64,000 nucleotides of DNA, taken from positions 1-64,000 of the forward strand of contig MGWR01000050.1 in the NCBI GenBank assembly GCA_001801085.1, read 5' to 3'. The notes under the pieces were generated by a model. The model saw only the letters and a list, made by a program, of their open reading frames with translations, was not told where the DNA came from and searched no databases. This document shows positions 52,344 through 61,600 of the stretch, piece after piece; the first letter of the stretch is position 1; every line of letters begins with the position of its first letter. The position numbers and the translations under genes were made by a program. Source of the DNA: Gallionellales bacterium GWA2_60_142 (GTDB taxonomy: Bacteria; Pseudomonadota; Gammaproteobacteria; Burkholderiales; Gallionellaceae).

Positions 52344-53456
52344 ATGATCCTGATTCTCGGTTCCAACATCGGCGAGCAGTCGCCGGAATATCGCCAGTTG
52401 CTGGCTCATCTCGCGACGCTGGAAGGCATCCAGACCCGTGTGCATGTCGAGCGCGGTAGCGAGCAGAATCTCACCGAGATTTACCTGATCGGCAACACCA
52501 AGGCGCTGGATATCGAAGACATGCAGAGCCTGCCTGGCGTCGAGCGGGTGGTGCGGGTGTCGGAGGAGTACCGCATCCTCGGCCGCCACAAGGACGAGCA
52601 GCGTCCGACGCATTTCGACTACAACGGCGTGCGCTTCGGGCAGGACACGCTGCATGTGTTCGCGGGGCTGTGCGCGGTGGACAATCGCGAGCATGTCGAG
52701 ATCATGATGAAGGCGGTGCGCGACGCCGGGCAGGTGTGCACGCGCATGGGCGCATACAAGCCGCGCACCAGTCCCTATGCATTCCAGGGACACGGCAAAA
52801 CGTGTTTGCCTTATGTGTTCGAGCTGGCGGGCAAGTATGGCATCAAGGTGATCGCGATGGAGATCACCCACGAGTCGCATCTGGACGAGATCAACGAGGC
52901 GTTGCGCCAGACCGGCAATCCGACCGGCGTGATGTTGCAGATCGGCACGCGCAACACGCAAAACTTCGAATTGCTGAAGATCGTCGGCCGCCAGACCGAG
53001 ATGCCCATTCTGCTCAAGCGCGGTTTCGGCATCACGCTGGACGAGTCGTTGAACGCGGCGGAATACCTCGCATCGGAAGGCAACCGCAAGGTGATCTTCG
53101 GGCTGCGGGGGATGAAGACGAATATGGGCGATCCGCACCGCAATCTGGTCGACTTTGCGCATGTGCCGGTGGTGAAACGGCTGACGCGCATGCCGGTGTG
53201 CATCGATCCGTCGCACTCGGTCGGCACGCGTGCCGCCTCGTCGGACGGCATCCTCGACGTGATGCATGCCACTGCGCAGGGCGTGATGGCGGGCGCGAAC
53301 ATGGTGCTGGTGGATTTCCATCCCGCGCCGCCGAAGGCGCTGGTGGACGGGCCGCAGGCGCTGTTGCTGAAGGAGTTGCCTTACTTTCTCGAAGACGTAC
53401 AGATCGCGCGCGAGGCGTACCTCAAGCGCGTGGCGTTGCGGCAGCGACAGGAATAA
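52344..53456 (+). CDS. 3-deoxy-7-phosphoheptulonate synthase (type I-beta DAHP synthase)
   Basis: A 370-residue DAHP synthase, the first enzyme of the shikimate pathway. It has an N-terminal ferredoxin-like regulatory domain (about 1-70) and the KDO8P-synthase-type barrel: GAYKPRTSPYAFQGHG, GIKVIAMEITHESHLDEIN, MPILLKRGFGITLDESL, PVCIDPSHSVGTR and the metal/phosphate ligands in VDFHPAPPKALVDGPQAL. This layout is the AroF/AroG-like I-beta class; feedback control by the N-domain is possible. It lies 37 bases after a REP hairpin, so it is likely transcribed alone. Confidence 0.94.
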   Translation: MILILGSNIGEQSPEYRQLLAHLATLEGIQTRVHVERGSEQNLTEIYLIGNTKALDIEDMQSLPGVERVVRVSEEYRILGRHKDEQRPTHFDYNGVRFGQDTLHVFAGLCAVDNREHVEIMMKAVRDAGQVCTRMGAYKPRTSPYAFQGHGKTCLPYVFELAGKYGIKVIAMEITHESHLDEINEALRQTGNPTGVMLQIGTRNTQNFELLKIVGRQTEMPILLKRGFGITLDESLNAAEYLASEGNRKVIFGLRGMKTNMGDPHRNLVDFAHVPVVKRLTRMPVCIDPSHSVGTRAASSDGILDVMHATAQGVMAGANMVLVDFHPAPPKALVDGPQALLLKELPYFLEDVQIAREAYLKRVALRQRQE

Positions 53457-53466
53457 ATGCAGGGAC

Positions 53467-55782
53467 TCATGCGCCCGGGTAGCTCGATGCTTGTGCGGCC
53501 AGCGCCGACTTCAGCCTGATTATGTTGACCGGCTTGTGCAGCGCCGGCCAATTGCAGTTTGCGGCCTCCCGGATGAACGCGGCCGACGTGTCTCCGGTCA
53601 TCAACACCGCATGGATCGGACTTCCGCGCTTCTGCCGCACCCGGTTCAGGAACTGGATGCCGTTGAGCGAGTCGCCCAGCATATAATCGACGATGAAGTA
53701 ATCGGCATGTTCGATGCCGGGATGGAGCAATGCATCGTCCGGATTATGGAAACAGGTCACGTTTCCGCCCATTCCCTCTAGCAGCGCCACCATGGCTTGC
53801 GCGACCAGCATGTCGTCGTCCAGCACAATAAAGTGTTTGCCCCGGACGAATAGATCTTTGTCGGGAGTCGCGGCAGCGGCGATTCGGTGCTCAATCCGGT
53901 CGGGGATGCCGTCCAGCGGCAAGCTGAACTCGAAGACCGAGCCGCGCCCGACCCGTGATCGGCAACCGATCTCGCTGTGCAGCAGCGCCAATGCCCGCTT
54001 GACGATGGACAGCCCCAGTCCAAGCCCTTTTGTGCGGTCGCGTTGCGGATTGTCTATCTGATAGAACTCGTCGAAGATATTTCCGATGAATTTCTCCGGG
54101 ATGCCTGTTCCGGTGTCCCAAACTTGAAAAAGCACTTTGTCTTTGCGCTGCCGGGCGCTGACCAGAATGGAATTGTCGGAGGTGAATTTGATCGCATTCG
54201 AAACGAGATTCATCATCACGGAGTTGACCAAGCCGATGTCGCTATGGATGAGCAGTCTTTCTCTGGCCGAGATGCGGAAACGGAAATCGATTCGCTTTTC
54301 ACGGGCCAGCGCGGCGAAATTCTGTTCCAGCCAGCCGAATATTTCGGCGACATCGATCGATTTCAGTTCCGGCTTGATGACGCCTGCATCCAGTTTCGAA
54401 ACATGCAGCAGGGTATCGAGCAGGCCGTTGAACGTTGACATCGCCTGGTCCAGTTGCTGGATGATCGTATGTTGCTGCATGGTCGGACTGGTCAGCTTGA
54501 GCGTATCGATGAACAAGTTGGCGGCGGCCAGCGGTTGCCGCAGGTCGTGGCCTGCCGCCGCGAGGAAGCGGGATTTGGCCAGTTCCTTGGTTTCCAATTG
54601 GCGCATCGATTCGGTGAGCGCATCTTCCGCATGCTTGCGCTCGGTGATGTCGTTTCCGACGCTCAGTATTTCGATCATTTTTCCGGTGTCGTCGAATATC
54701 GGACGGTTGGTCCACATCACCCACAGGCGTTCGCGATTCTTCTTGATGTTTTCATTGATGTTCATCCGATACTTTTCCGGATGGGCAAGAATGTCACCCA
54801 TCAGTCTGGACAGGTCGCGCGACGTAGTTTCCGTTTTCGGCACGATGCTGCCCACGATGTTCTGGCCGATTAATTCGTTCGGTTGGTATCCGAACAAGCT
54901 TTCGGCATAGTTGTTGATATACACGATGCGCCCCTGCGTATCCCAGCGCAAGATGATGCTGAGCGCGCTTTCTATCAAGGTGCGGTATTTCTCCTCGCTT
55001 TTGCGCAGCGCTTCCTCGCGATCTTCCTGCACCGCCATCATGTCGTTGAAGGCGTGTGCCATCGCGGCGATATCCTTGGGGCCGCCCGGCTTGGCGCGCA
55101 CCTGCGATTCACCCGTTTGGGCCCGTTCCATGCTGTCCGACAATTCGTCGAGCGGACGTGCCATGTTGCGGGAAAGCGAGCGGATCAACAGAAGGAAGAA
55201 CAGGGCGAAGGAGAAAGAAATGGTCAGATTGGTCGTGAAGATGTCGGAGGACAGTCTCCCTATCCCCGCCTTGCCGGTCACGACGATAACGTGTCCCAGC
55301 AATTCCGGCGCGGCGGCCTCGGCAAGCGGCGAGTCGGCAAAGGGGTGGCTGTAGACCGGGGCGGTGAAATGCCATGCGTTCTGGGTGTCGTCCAGCAGGA
55401 TGGCGGCATGAGAGTCGCCGGTCTGTCTCGCAGGGGGTAGGAATCGTCCGGGGAGATTGTCTCCGTGGGCAACGAGCAGGTGGCCGTCGGTATGGTAAAT
55501 CGCCACCCCGACGACCTCGGGGAAGGTCAGCGTGGTCTTCGCCGCCTCTGCCACATTGTCGGGCGAATCGAAGATCAGTGCGAGCACGCTCTGACGCGCC
55601 AGATTCTCGGTGATGCGCTTTCCGTGCTCGATGATGTCGCGGCTCACGCGCTCGTTGCTTTGCCATGAGCCGGCGATGGATGAGAGTATCGCCAGAAAGA
55701 GGATGCCGAGCGTGACCGTGATACCGAGCTGGCGCTGAAAGGTGAGATTCTTCGAAAATGCCGCGAATATCTTGTTGTTCAT
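53467..55782 (-). CDS. CHASE8-HAMP-PAS hybrid sensor histidine kinase
   Basis: A 771-residue membrane hybrid kinase: helix 1 at about 18-40, a CHASE8-like periplasmic domain (about 45-170, ARQSVLALIFDSPDNVAEAA), helix 2 at about 185-203, HAMP (about 203-255), PAS (about 262-385), HisKA with His412 in AAGHDLRQPLAAANLF, HATPase with intact N and G boxes (NLVSNAIKFTSDN, VWDTGTGIPE, KGLGLGLSIVKRA) and a C-terminal receiver with DYMLGDSLNG (phospho-Asp). The partner response regulator is not adjacent. The CHASE8 domain is related to that in the fragment at 27867. Confidence 0.92.
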   Translation of the reverse strand: MNNKIFAAFSKNLTFQRQLGITVTLGILFLAILSSIAGSWQSNERVSRDIIEHGKRITENLARQSVLALIFDSPDNVAEAAKTTLTFPEVVGVAIYHTDGHLLVAHGDNLPGRFLPPARQTGDSHAAILLDDTQNAWHFTAPVYSHPFADSPLAEAAAPELLGHVIVVTGKAGIGRLSSDIFTTNLTISFSFALFFLLLIRSLSRNMARPLDELSDSMERAQTGESQVRAKPGGPKDIAAMAHAFNDMMAVQEDREEALRKSEEKYRTLIESALSIILRWDTQGRIVYINNYAESLFGYQPNELIGQNIVGSIVPKTETTSRDLSRLMGDILAHPEKYRMNINENIKKNRERLWVMWTNRPIFDDTGKMIEILSVGNDITERKHAEDALTESMRQLETKELAKSRFLAAAGHDLRQPLAAANLFIDTLKLTSPTMQQHTIIQQLDQAMSTFNGLLDTLLHVSKLDAGVIKPELKSIDVAEIFGWLEQNFAALAREKRIDFRFRISARERLLIHSDIGLVNSVMMNLVSNAIKFTSDNSILVSARQRKDKVLFQVWDTGTGIPEKFIGNIFDEFYQIDNPQRDRTKGLGLGLSIVKRALALLHSEIGCRSRVGRGSVFEFSLPLDGIPDRIEHRIAAAATPDKDLFVRGKHFIVLDDDMLVAQAMVALLEGMGGNVTCFHNPDDALLHPGIEHADYFIVDYMLGDSLNGIQFLNRVRQKRGSPIHAVLMTGDTSAAFIREAANCNWPALHKPVNIIRLKSALAAQASSYPGA

Positions 55783-56060
55783 GTCGGCGCGCTAGATCAG
55801 CTGTGGATGCTCCATGTCGAAAGATTTTTCAGTCATCCGGATATCTGTCCATTCGGCGTTGCTGCAGGGTGTTGCGCCGAGAGTGAATAATATGGATGGA
55901 ATTATGCTGCGAATTTTTCCGTCATTTGTTTTTATTGTTATATGGGGCCGGATGAACACTCGATCTACGTCGCTTTTCCCGGTTCGCGCTGTCTTATAAC
56001 CTCACTGGAGGTGTGGGGCAATAGGCCGGAATATCTATATATTCCGGCCTAGGTGAATTC
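55783..56060. other. Intergenic region with a perfect 13-bp hairpin
   Basis: About 278 bases, AT-rich, between the hybrid kinase and the antiporter genes. No gene is supported. At 56022-56051 is a perfect hairpin with 13-base arms (TAGGCCGGAATAT and its inverse, loop CTAT). The same left arm occurs at 45686. Without a T-run in the antiporter direction it is at best a weak terminator. Confidence 0.55.
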
Positions 56061-57137
56061 CTAGATCAAACCCATCGCCACCAGTGCGATGAATGCGGCG
56101 AACAGCACGAAGTGGCTGATGCCCTCGATCGCATTGGTCTCGCCGTCGTGCAGGTTGTTCATCACCGTGAGGAAGGTCAGCAGCAGCATCCCGGCCTGAA
56201 CCGGCGTGAGCGCCATGTCGATGCGTTCGCCGCTGAACAGCGCGATGGCCTCGATCACCGGCAAGGTCAGCAGCACGGTGGCGAGCGAGGCGCCCAGCGC
56301 GATGTTGACCGTGGTCTGCATGCGGTTGTGCTGTGCGGCCCTGAGTGCGGTGAGGATCTCCGGGCTGGCGGAAATCAGTGCGACCAGCACCGCGGGGATC
56401 GCCTTCGGCAGATCGCTGCCGGACAGTCCGGCATCCAGCAGCACCGACAGCACTTCCGACAGCAGGCCAACCAGCACGATCGCGCCCAGCATTACCGCGA
56501 CGTGTAGCGCGTTCGGGCTATGCGCTTCGTCGTGCACTTCGTCGTCGGTCTCGTTGGAGTATTCGAAGAAGGTGCGGTGCTCCACGGTCTGCAAGCGCAG
56601 GAAGGCCAGATACATGATCGCCATGATGCCGATGGAGAAGATCGAGTAAATCTGCCATTTCGCTTCCGGCACGAAGTCCGGGATAAACATGCCGACGCCG
56701 ATCGCGACCAGCAGCATCGCGATGAAGGAGTTGGCCGAATCCACGTTGTATTTGGTGCTGCCGTGCTTCAGTCCGCCGACGATGGCGGCGAGGCCCAGGA
56801 TGCCGTTGATGTCGAACATCACCGCGGCGAAAACCGTGTCGCGCGCCAGCGTCGGGTTGGGCTCGCCCATCAGCAGCACTACCAGGATCACAACCTCCAC
56901 CGAGACTGCGGCGAGCGTGAGGATCAGCGTGCCGTAGGGTTCGCCGAAGCGCATCGCCAGCACTTCGGCGTGATGCGCGATGCGGAATGCGACGCCGATG
57001 ATGGCCGCGAGTATCACCAGCAGCAGTCCCCACAGCATCCCGCCGCCGTGTTCGACGGCACTATGTTCCAGTGTGAAACCCAGTCCGAGGATGATCAGGG
57101 CGATGGCGATGGGGAGTTCGGATTTCAGGTATTTCAT
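56061..57137 (-). CDS. chaA: Ca2+/H+ antiporter (ChaA/CaCA family)
   Basis: A 358-residue cation/proton exchanger with about 11 transmembrane segments and the two CaCA alpha-repeats: GEPYGTLILTLAAVSVEVVI, with acidic ligand Glu, and IPAVLVALISASPEILTAL. A central acidic loop (NETDDEVHDEAH) is His/Glu/Asp-rich and may bind metal. ChaA exchanges Ca2+ or Na+/K+ for H+. The ATG at 57137 gives the expected start; an upstream ATG would add 11 residues. Confidence 0.9.
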   Translation of the reverse strand: MKYLKSELPIAIALIILGLGFTLEHSAVEHGGGMLWGLLLVILAAIIGVAFRIAHHAEVLAMRFGEPYGTLILTLAAVSVEVVILVVLLMGEPNPTLARDTVFAAVMFDINGILGLAAIVGGLKHGSTKYNVDSANSFIAMLLVAIGVGMFIPDFVPEAKWQIYSIFSIGIMAIMYLAFLRLQTVEHRTFFEYSNETDDEVHDEAHSPNALHVAVMLGAIVLVGLLSEVLSVLLDAGLSGSDLPKAIPAVLVALISASPEILTALRAAQHNRMQTTVNIALGASLATVLLTLPVIEAIALFSGERIDMALTPVQAGMLLLTFLTVMNNLHDGETNAIEGISHFVLFAAFIALVAMGLI

Positions 57138-57295
57138 GGATGGCAAGTGTTGAAAAGATGTCGCGCACACTAGCCGCTAGGTGAGGTAACGTCAATACGA
57201 AATCGGTGGAATCTGTTGACCGGTCTGGCTTACCCGCCATATCATGGACTGAGTGGAGCTTTATTAATCGGTTCAGATATTTACAAGGAGGCATC

Positions 57296-57670
57296 ATGGT
57301 AGAGCAAAAAGCAAAAGCTGCTGTAGTCAAGAAAACCGCCGCGACGGCGACGAAGACCTTGGTTGCAGCCGCTCCGGCCGTAAAAAAGGCTGCTGCACCC
57401 GCCGCGAAGAAAGCTGCAGCTCCTGTAGTCAAGAAGGCTGCGGCATCGGCGGTGAAGAAAGCGGCTACGCCTGTTGCAGAGAAGAAAACGACGGCCAGAA
57501 AAGCAGCGGCTCCGAAGGCCAAAAAGGCGGCAACTCCGTCGCCGGAAGAGCGTTACCGCATGGTCGAGACCGCGGCCTATTTCATCGCCGAGCGCCACGG
57601 ATTTCAGGGCAACTCGACCGAACACTGGGTAGAGGCCGAGCGCCAGATCGCGGCCATGCTGGGAGAGTAG
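57296..57670 (+). CDS. Lys/Ala-rich DUF2934 protein with histone H1-like tail
   Basis: A 124-residue protein with a strong AAGGAGG ribosome binding site. Residues 1-82 are almost only Ala, Lys, Val, Pro and Thr, with repeated VKKAA/AKKAA units, resembling the C-terminal tails of histone H1-like bacterial proteins (AlgP, Hc1). Residues about 83-124 form the DUF2934 domain (PEERYRMVETAAYFIAERHG, STEHWVEAERQI). The function is unknown; the basic repeats suggest binding to nucleic acid or polyanions. It is transcribed alone and divergent from the antiporter gene. Confidence 0.8.
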   Translation: MVEQKAKAAVVKKTAATATKTLVAAAPAVKKAAAPAAKKAAAPVVKKAAASAVKKAATPVAEKKTTARKAAAPKAKKAATPSPEERYRMVETAAYFIAERHGFQGNSTEHWVEAERQIAAMLGE

Positions 57671-57683
57671 GTCTGACGGTTAA

Positions 57684-57709
57684 ATCCGCATGGTTGGCCA
57701 CATGCGGAT
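57684..57709. other. Hairpin between convergent genes
   Basis: ATCCGCATG (57684-57692) and CATGCGGAT (57701-57709) form a perfect 9-bp stem without a T-run, between the DUF2934 gene and the GGDEF-EAL gene. It may be a bidirectional terminator. Confidence 0.5.
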
Positions 57710-57758
57710 GGGCGGGAAGGTTAGATGTTGACGCCGATGGACTTGTAGGTGTTGTTGG

Positions 57759-60700
57759 TCACTCGATTACGCCCGTTTGTCCGATCTGGGCCTCGAATTC
57801 TGTCAGCGGCACCGCCTTGCTGAACAGGTAGCCCTGGAAGGCCTGACAGCCGTTCTCCCGCAAAATCTCCAGTTGTTCCTCGGTCTCCACGCCTTCGGCA
57901 ATCACTTCCAGATTGAAGTTCAGCGACATGTCGATGATGGTCTTGACGATGATCGCATCGCTCTTGTCCACGACGATGTCGCGCACGAACGACTGGTCGA
58001 TCTTGATCTGGTTCAGCGGCAGTTGCTTCAGGTAGCTGAGCGACGAGTAACCGGTGCCGAAATCGTCCATGGAGAATTGCACGCCGAATTGCTTCAGCGC
58101 GAGCATCTTCTGCACGGTCTCTTCCACGTCGGTCAGCACGATGCTCTCGGTCAGTTCCAGTTTCAGCCGCGTCGGATCGATGCCGTATGTCTTCAGCAAC
58201 TCTCCGATTTGTGCGACGAAATTCGGCTGGCGGAATTGTCGCGCGCTCACGTTCACCGCGAGTTGCAGGTGACGGGTCGCCGGGGAGTCCTGCCATTTTT
58301 GCAGTTGGCGGCAGGCCGTTTCCAGCACCCAAAGTCCGATCGGCAGGATCAGGCCGCTCTCCTCGGCCAGCGGGATGAATTGCGCCGGAGAGACGAAGCC
58401 GCGCTCTTCGTTGATCCAGCGCAACAGCGCCTCAGCGCCGACGATGCGCTGTTCGCGATTGACCTGCATCTGGTAATAAAGCTGCAACTCTTCCTTGGCA
58501 ATCGCCTGGCGCAGCGCGGTCTCCATCATCGCGCGCGATTCGACGGCTTTTTGCATGTCGGTTTCGAAGAAACGCACCGCATTGCGTCCGGCGGATTTGG
58601 CCTGGTACATCGCGGTATCCGCCCGCTTCAGCAATTCGTCCACCGTCGTGCTGCGCCCGTGGAACAGGCCGACGCCGATGCTCACGCTGCTGTGATGTTC
58701 GTGCGCGCCCAGACGGTATGTCTCGCTGAGTGCGGCGACGATCTTTTCCGCGATGTCTTCCGCCTGGTTGGCGGCCAGCAGTTCGCTGCTGCCCAGTCCC
58801 TGCAGGATCACCACGAATTCGTCTCCGCCGAGGCGAGCTACCGTGTCGCTTTCGCGCACGCTGGTCTTGAGTCGTCGCGCGACCTCGATCAGCAGCATGT
58901 CGCCGACATCGTGCCCCTGCGTGTCGTTCAGGATCTTGAAGTTGTCCATGTCCATGAACAGCAGCGCGCCGAATGAGCCGCTGCGTTCGCTGGCGATCAG
59001 CGACTGGATCAGCCGGTCCAGCAGCAGGCGGCGGTTGGGCAGTTCGGTCAGCGTATCGTAGAAGGCAAGCCGCTGGATCTCCTCCTCGGCGCGCTTGCGT
59101 TCGCTGATGTCCATGAAGATCGCCACATAGTTGGTGACTTCCTGTTTTTCGTTGCGCACCGCAGAGATGGTCAGCCACTTCGGGTAAATGCTGCCGTCCT
59201 TGCGCTTGTCCCACATCTCGCCGGACCAGATGCCATCCTTGAGCAGCGTAGCCCACATTTCCAGGTAGAACTGCTGGTCGTGGCGGCCCGACTGCAGGAT
59301 CTTCGGATTCTGGCCGATGGCTTCCGCGGCGCTGTAACCGGTCAGCTGTTCGAAAGCACGATTGACATTGATGATGTTGGCCTGCATATCGGTGACCACG
59401 ATGGCCTCGTGGGTCTCGAAGGCGATCGAGGCGATACGCAGCTTTTCTTCGGTCTGTTTCTGGGCGGTGATATCGGTGCTGATCGCGATGTAAGAGGCTG
59501 AACTCGGCAGCGGCACGAAGGTGTTCTTCGCCCAGTACAGGCTGCCGTCCTTGGCGCGATGGCAGGTCTCGCCGTGCCACACGATGCCGTTTCTGATGGC
59601 GTCCCCCATCTCGCGATAGAACGCGGCGTCGTGCATGCCGGACTTGACGATACGGTGGTTCTGTCCGATCAATTCCCTGCGCTCGTATTGGCTGATCGCG
59701 CAGAACTTGTCGTTGACGTAGGTGATCGTACCGTCCAGGCCGGCGATCGCGACGATCGCATGCTGATCGAGCGCGAATTTCTGCTGGTTCAGCTCGCCGA
59801 GCAGGTGCTGCAGGTCGATGTTGCTGTCTTCCTGGGCGAGCTGGGAGCGGCTCAGGCGGAAGCTGATCGCGAAGGCTAATGCAAGGAACAGGAAGACCAG
59901 CAATGTAGTCTGCTTGCGTAGAGTTTGATTCTGCATGCTCAGTGCCGCAGCATCGATGTACTTCACCATTTTCATCCGGCCGGCGTTTTCCGCAGCGGGC
60001 ACCGGATTGTTGGCAATGACGCGATTGGGATAAACGGTGTCGAACATCCACAGGCCGCCATCGGCATCGAAGAAATGTCCGGACGGGGCCTGGGCGATCT
60101 TCTGCCAGACTTCCGGCTGCTGCGCTGCCATGCTGGCGCGGTGCGGCAGCATGAAGCCGAATTCCTGCGCCGGATCGTTGCTCCTGAGCCAGTAGCCTTG
60201 CTCGTTGAGCAGCATCCAGGAGGTGCCGGCGGTCGCGGAGACCTGGTCGATGTGCTCGAACAGGTCGCGCGCCGAATAGGAAATCACGGCGATGCCCCGT
60301 GCGCGGCCGGATTGATCGAACAACGTCGTCGCAGCACGGAGGGTCGGGCGCTGGTGACGCTCGACGGCGCCTTGTTCGATCTCGAGATCGAGCGGCGAAA
60401 GATAGGTCTCGCCCTGCTCGAGCTTCATCGCCTGCTCGAAGTAATAGCGGAGGGCCTTGTTCTCGGTTTCGCCGGATGTGGCGATGGAAACCCGGTCGTG
60501 CGATTCGACGCGAACCTGTTCCTGTCCGCGTTCGTCGATCCAGCGCACCTTGTGGTAGATGCCCTTGGCCGCGATGAATGCGGCCAAGTCTTGTTCGAGT
60601 CTGTCGATTCTGGCGCGGCCTGGACGCTCGACGGCCTCGGTGAGCAGCGTCGAATGAGCCAGATACTGCGTGTCGTGCTTCAGCGTCAGCAAGGTGCGGT

Positions 60701-60863
60701 TGACCGACTCCACGCCGGCATGCACATGGTCTTTCTCATGGGCGATCAGCGCTTTGAGGTCGTCGGCAGACTCGAACGCATAGAATACGCTGCCCAGTGC
60801 TGCGATGATCAGCGTAGCGGGCAGGAAGTTGCGTATCAGGCGTTTGATGAATCTGGATTGCAC
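57759..60863 (-). CDS. Membrane PAS-PAS-GGDEF-EAL protein
   Basis: A 1034-residue c-di-GMP enzyme. A transmembrane helix (ATLIIAALGSVFYAF), a periplasmic double-Cache-like sensor (about 40-305), a second helix (TTLLVFLFLALAFAI), two PAS domains (about 355-480 and 485-610), GGDEF with intact RLGGDEFVVIL and an RxxD I-site (RESD), then EAL with GAEALLRW, SMDDFGTGYSSL and VIAEGVETEEQ. Both synthesis and hydrolysis are possible. Start GTG at 60863 is preferred; the frame stays open upstream through an 8-bp tandem repeat to 61571, overlapping the DUF1841 gene. Confidence 0.88.
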   Translation of the reverse strand: MQSRFIKRLIRNFLPATLIIAALGSVFYAFESADDLKALIAHEKDHVHAGVESVNRTLLTLKHDTQYLAHSTLLTEAVERPGRARIDRLEQDLAAFIAAKGIYHKVRWIDERGQEQVRVESHDRVSIATSGETENKALRYYFEQAMKLEQGETYLSPLDLEIEQGAVERHQRPTLRAATTLFDQSGRARGIAVISYSARDLFEHIDQVSATAGTSWMLLNEQGYWLRSNDPAQEFGFMLPHRASMAAQQPEVWQKIAQAPSGHFFDADGGLWMFDTVYPNRVIANNPVPAAENAGRMKMVKYIDAAALSMQNQTLRKQTTLLVFLFLALAFAISFRLSRSQLAQEDSNIDLQHLLGELNQQKFALDQHAIVAIAGLDGTITYVNDKFCAISQYERRELIGQNHRIVKSGMHDAAFYREMGDAIRNGIVWHGETCHRAKDGSLYWAKNTFVPLPSSASYIAISTDITAQKQTEEKLRIASIAFETHEAIVVTDMQANIINVNRAFEQLTGYSAAEAIGQNPKILQSGRHDQQFYLEMWATLLKDGIWSGEMWDKRKDGSIYPKWLTISAVRNEKQEVTNYVAIFMDISERKRAEEEIQRLAFYDTLTELPNRRLLLDRLIQSLIASERSGSFGALLFMDMDNFKILNDTQGHDVGDMLLIEVARRLKTSVRESDTVARLGGDEFVVILQGLGSSELLAANQAEDIAEKIVAALSETYRLGAHEHHSSVSIGVGLFHGRSTTVDELLKRADTAMYQAKSAGRNAVRFFETDMQKAVESRAMMETALRQAIAKEELQLYYQMQVNREQRIVGAEALLRWINEERGFVSPAQFIPLAEESGLILPIGLWVLETACRQLQKWQDSPATRHLQLAVNVSARQFRQPNFVAQIGELLKTYGIDPTRLKLELTESIVLTDVEETVQKMLALKQFGVQFSMDDFGTGYSSLSYLKQLPLNQIKIDQSFVRDIVVDKSDAIIVKTIIDMSLNFNLEVIAEGVETEEQLEILRENGCQAFQGYLFSKAVPLTEFEAQIGQTGVIE

Positions 60864-60890
60864 ATTGTGCCTTATGCGGTTGAACGGTAT

Positions 60891-60942
60891 TGCGATGTTG
60901 CGATGTTGCGATGTTGCGATGTTGCGATGTTGCGATGTTGCG
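60891..60942. repeat. 8-bp tandem repeat (TGCGATGT)6.5 upstream of GGDEF-EAL gene
   Basis: Six complete TGCGATGT units (60891-60938) and a partial one (TGCG), all perfect. It lies 28 bases upstream of the GTG start of the GGDEF-EAL gene and 16 bases below the DUF1841 stop. Identical short tandem units are prone to slipped-strand change, so the spacing between promoter or ribosome binding site and start could vary between cells. Confidence 0.8.
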
Positions 60943-60958
60943 GGGCGCATTTTACCCG

Positions 60959-61387
60959 TTATTGCTGCCGGGCGAGACAATCCAGGTAGATCGCCGCATC
61001 CGGCTGAGTGCGGTTGTGCTGCGCCTGCCAGATCATCTCGGTCAGGCATTCCATCATCGCGTGCTGGGCATCGTGTTCCGATTCGAACCTGTGTGTCAGG
61101 CGGACGAAATGGGCGCGTATGCCCGGCGGCTGGTCGATGGATATCTGTTCCTCTATGGTCAGATGCATCATCAGGTGCAGGAAGGGGTTGGTCTCGCCAT
61201 GCTGTGGCCGGTAGTCGCGGTCGAGATGAGATTCGCGATCCTCGAATACGGCATGGTGTTCCGGATGCTTGGCGATCAACTGTGCGGCGAGATCCTCCAG
61301 CGGCGTCAACAGTTCGCCGGCGCGGCGTTTGCGCCAGGATTCGATCAGGAAGTCGCGCGCTTCGTCGCGTGTCGGGTTGAACAGCAT
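60959..61387 (-). CDS. DUF1841 family protein
   Basis: A 142-residue cytoplasmic protein matching DUF1841: MLFNPTRDEARDFLIESWRK, RAGELLTPLEDLAAQLIAKH, ETNPFLHLMMHLTIEEQISI, DQPPGIRAHFVRL. It is conserved in beta- and gammaproteobacteria; function unknown. The ATG at 61387 is the family start; the open frame continues upstream without support. Its stop is 16 bases from the tandem repeat. Confidence 0.88.
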   Translation of the reverse strand: MLFNPTRDEARDFLIESWRKRRAGELLTPLEDLAAQLIAKHPEHHAVFEDRESHLDRDYRPQHGETNPFLHLMMHLTIEEQISIDQPPGIRAHFVRLTHRFESEHDAQHAMMECLTEMIWQAQHNRTQPDAAIYLDCLARQQ

Positions 61388-61600
61388 TTCTTGTAATATT
61401 TTCGGGTGGGCGAGGGAATGCGAATGATACAGCTTCCCTGCCACAGCAAGCGAGCCCGCTGCGATTTTCCCGCTGTAATTTCCATATCCCGCGAAGGCGT
61501 GAATTCGAAACGCTTCTCCGTTGTAACAAATCGAACACGCGGCTAGTATTTCGCGCATGCTGCACCAACAACAGGGCCCATTATTCAGGATTCAAAACAG
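61388..61600. promoter_or_regulatory. Divergent region between DUF1841 and PAS-fragment genes
   Basis: About 213 bases that must include the promoters of both divergent genes. No strong box or repeat is visible. Confidence 0.35.

Noticed and set aside
60891-60942. CRISPR array
   Set aside because: The units are 8 bp and directly adjacent, with no spacers and no cas genes.
60864-61571. N-terminal extension of the GGDEF-EAL protein through the 8-bp repeat
   Set aside because: It overlaps the well-supported DUF1841 gene on the same strand and has low-complexity sequence; the membrane helix begins right after the GTG at 60863.
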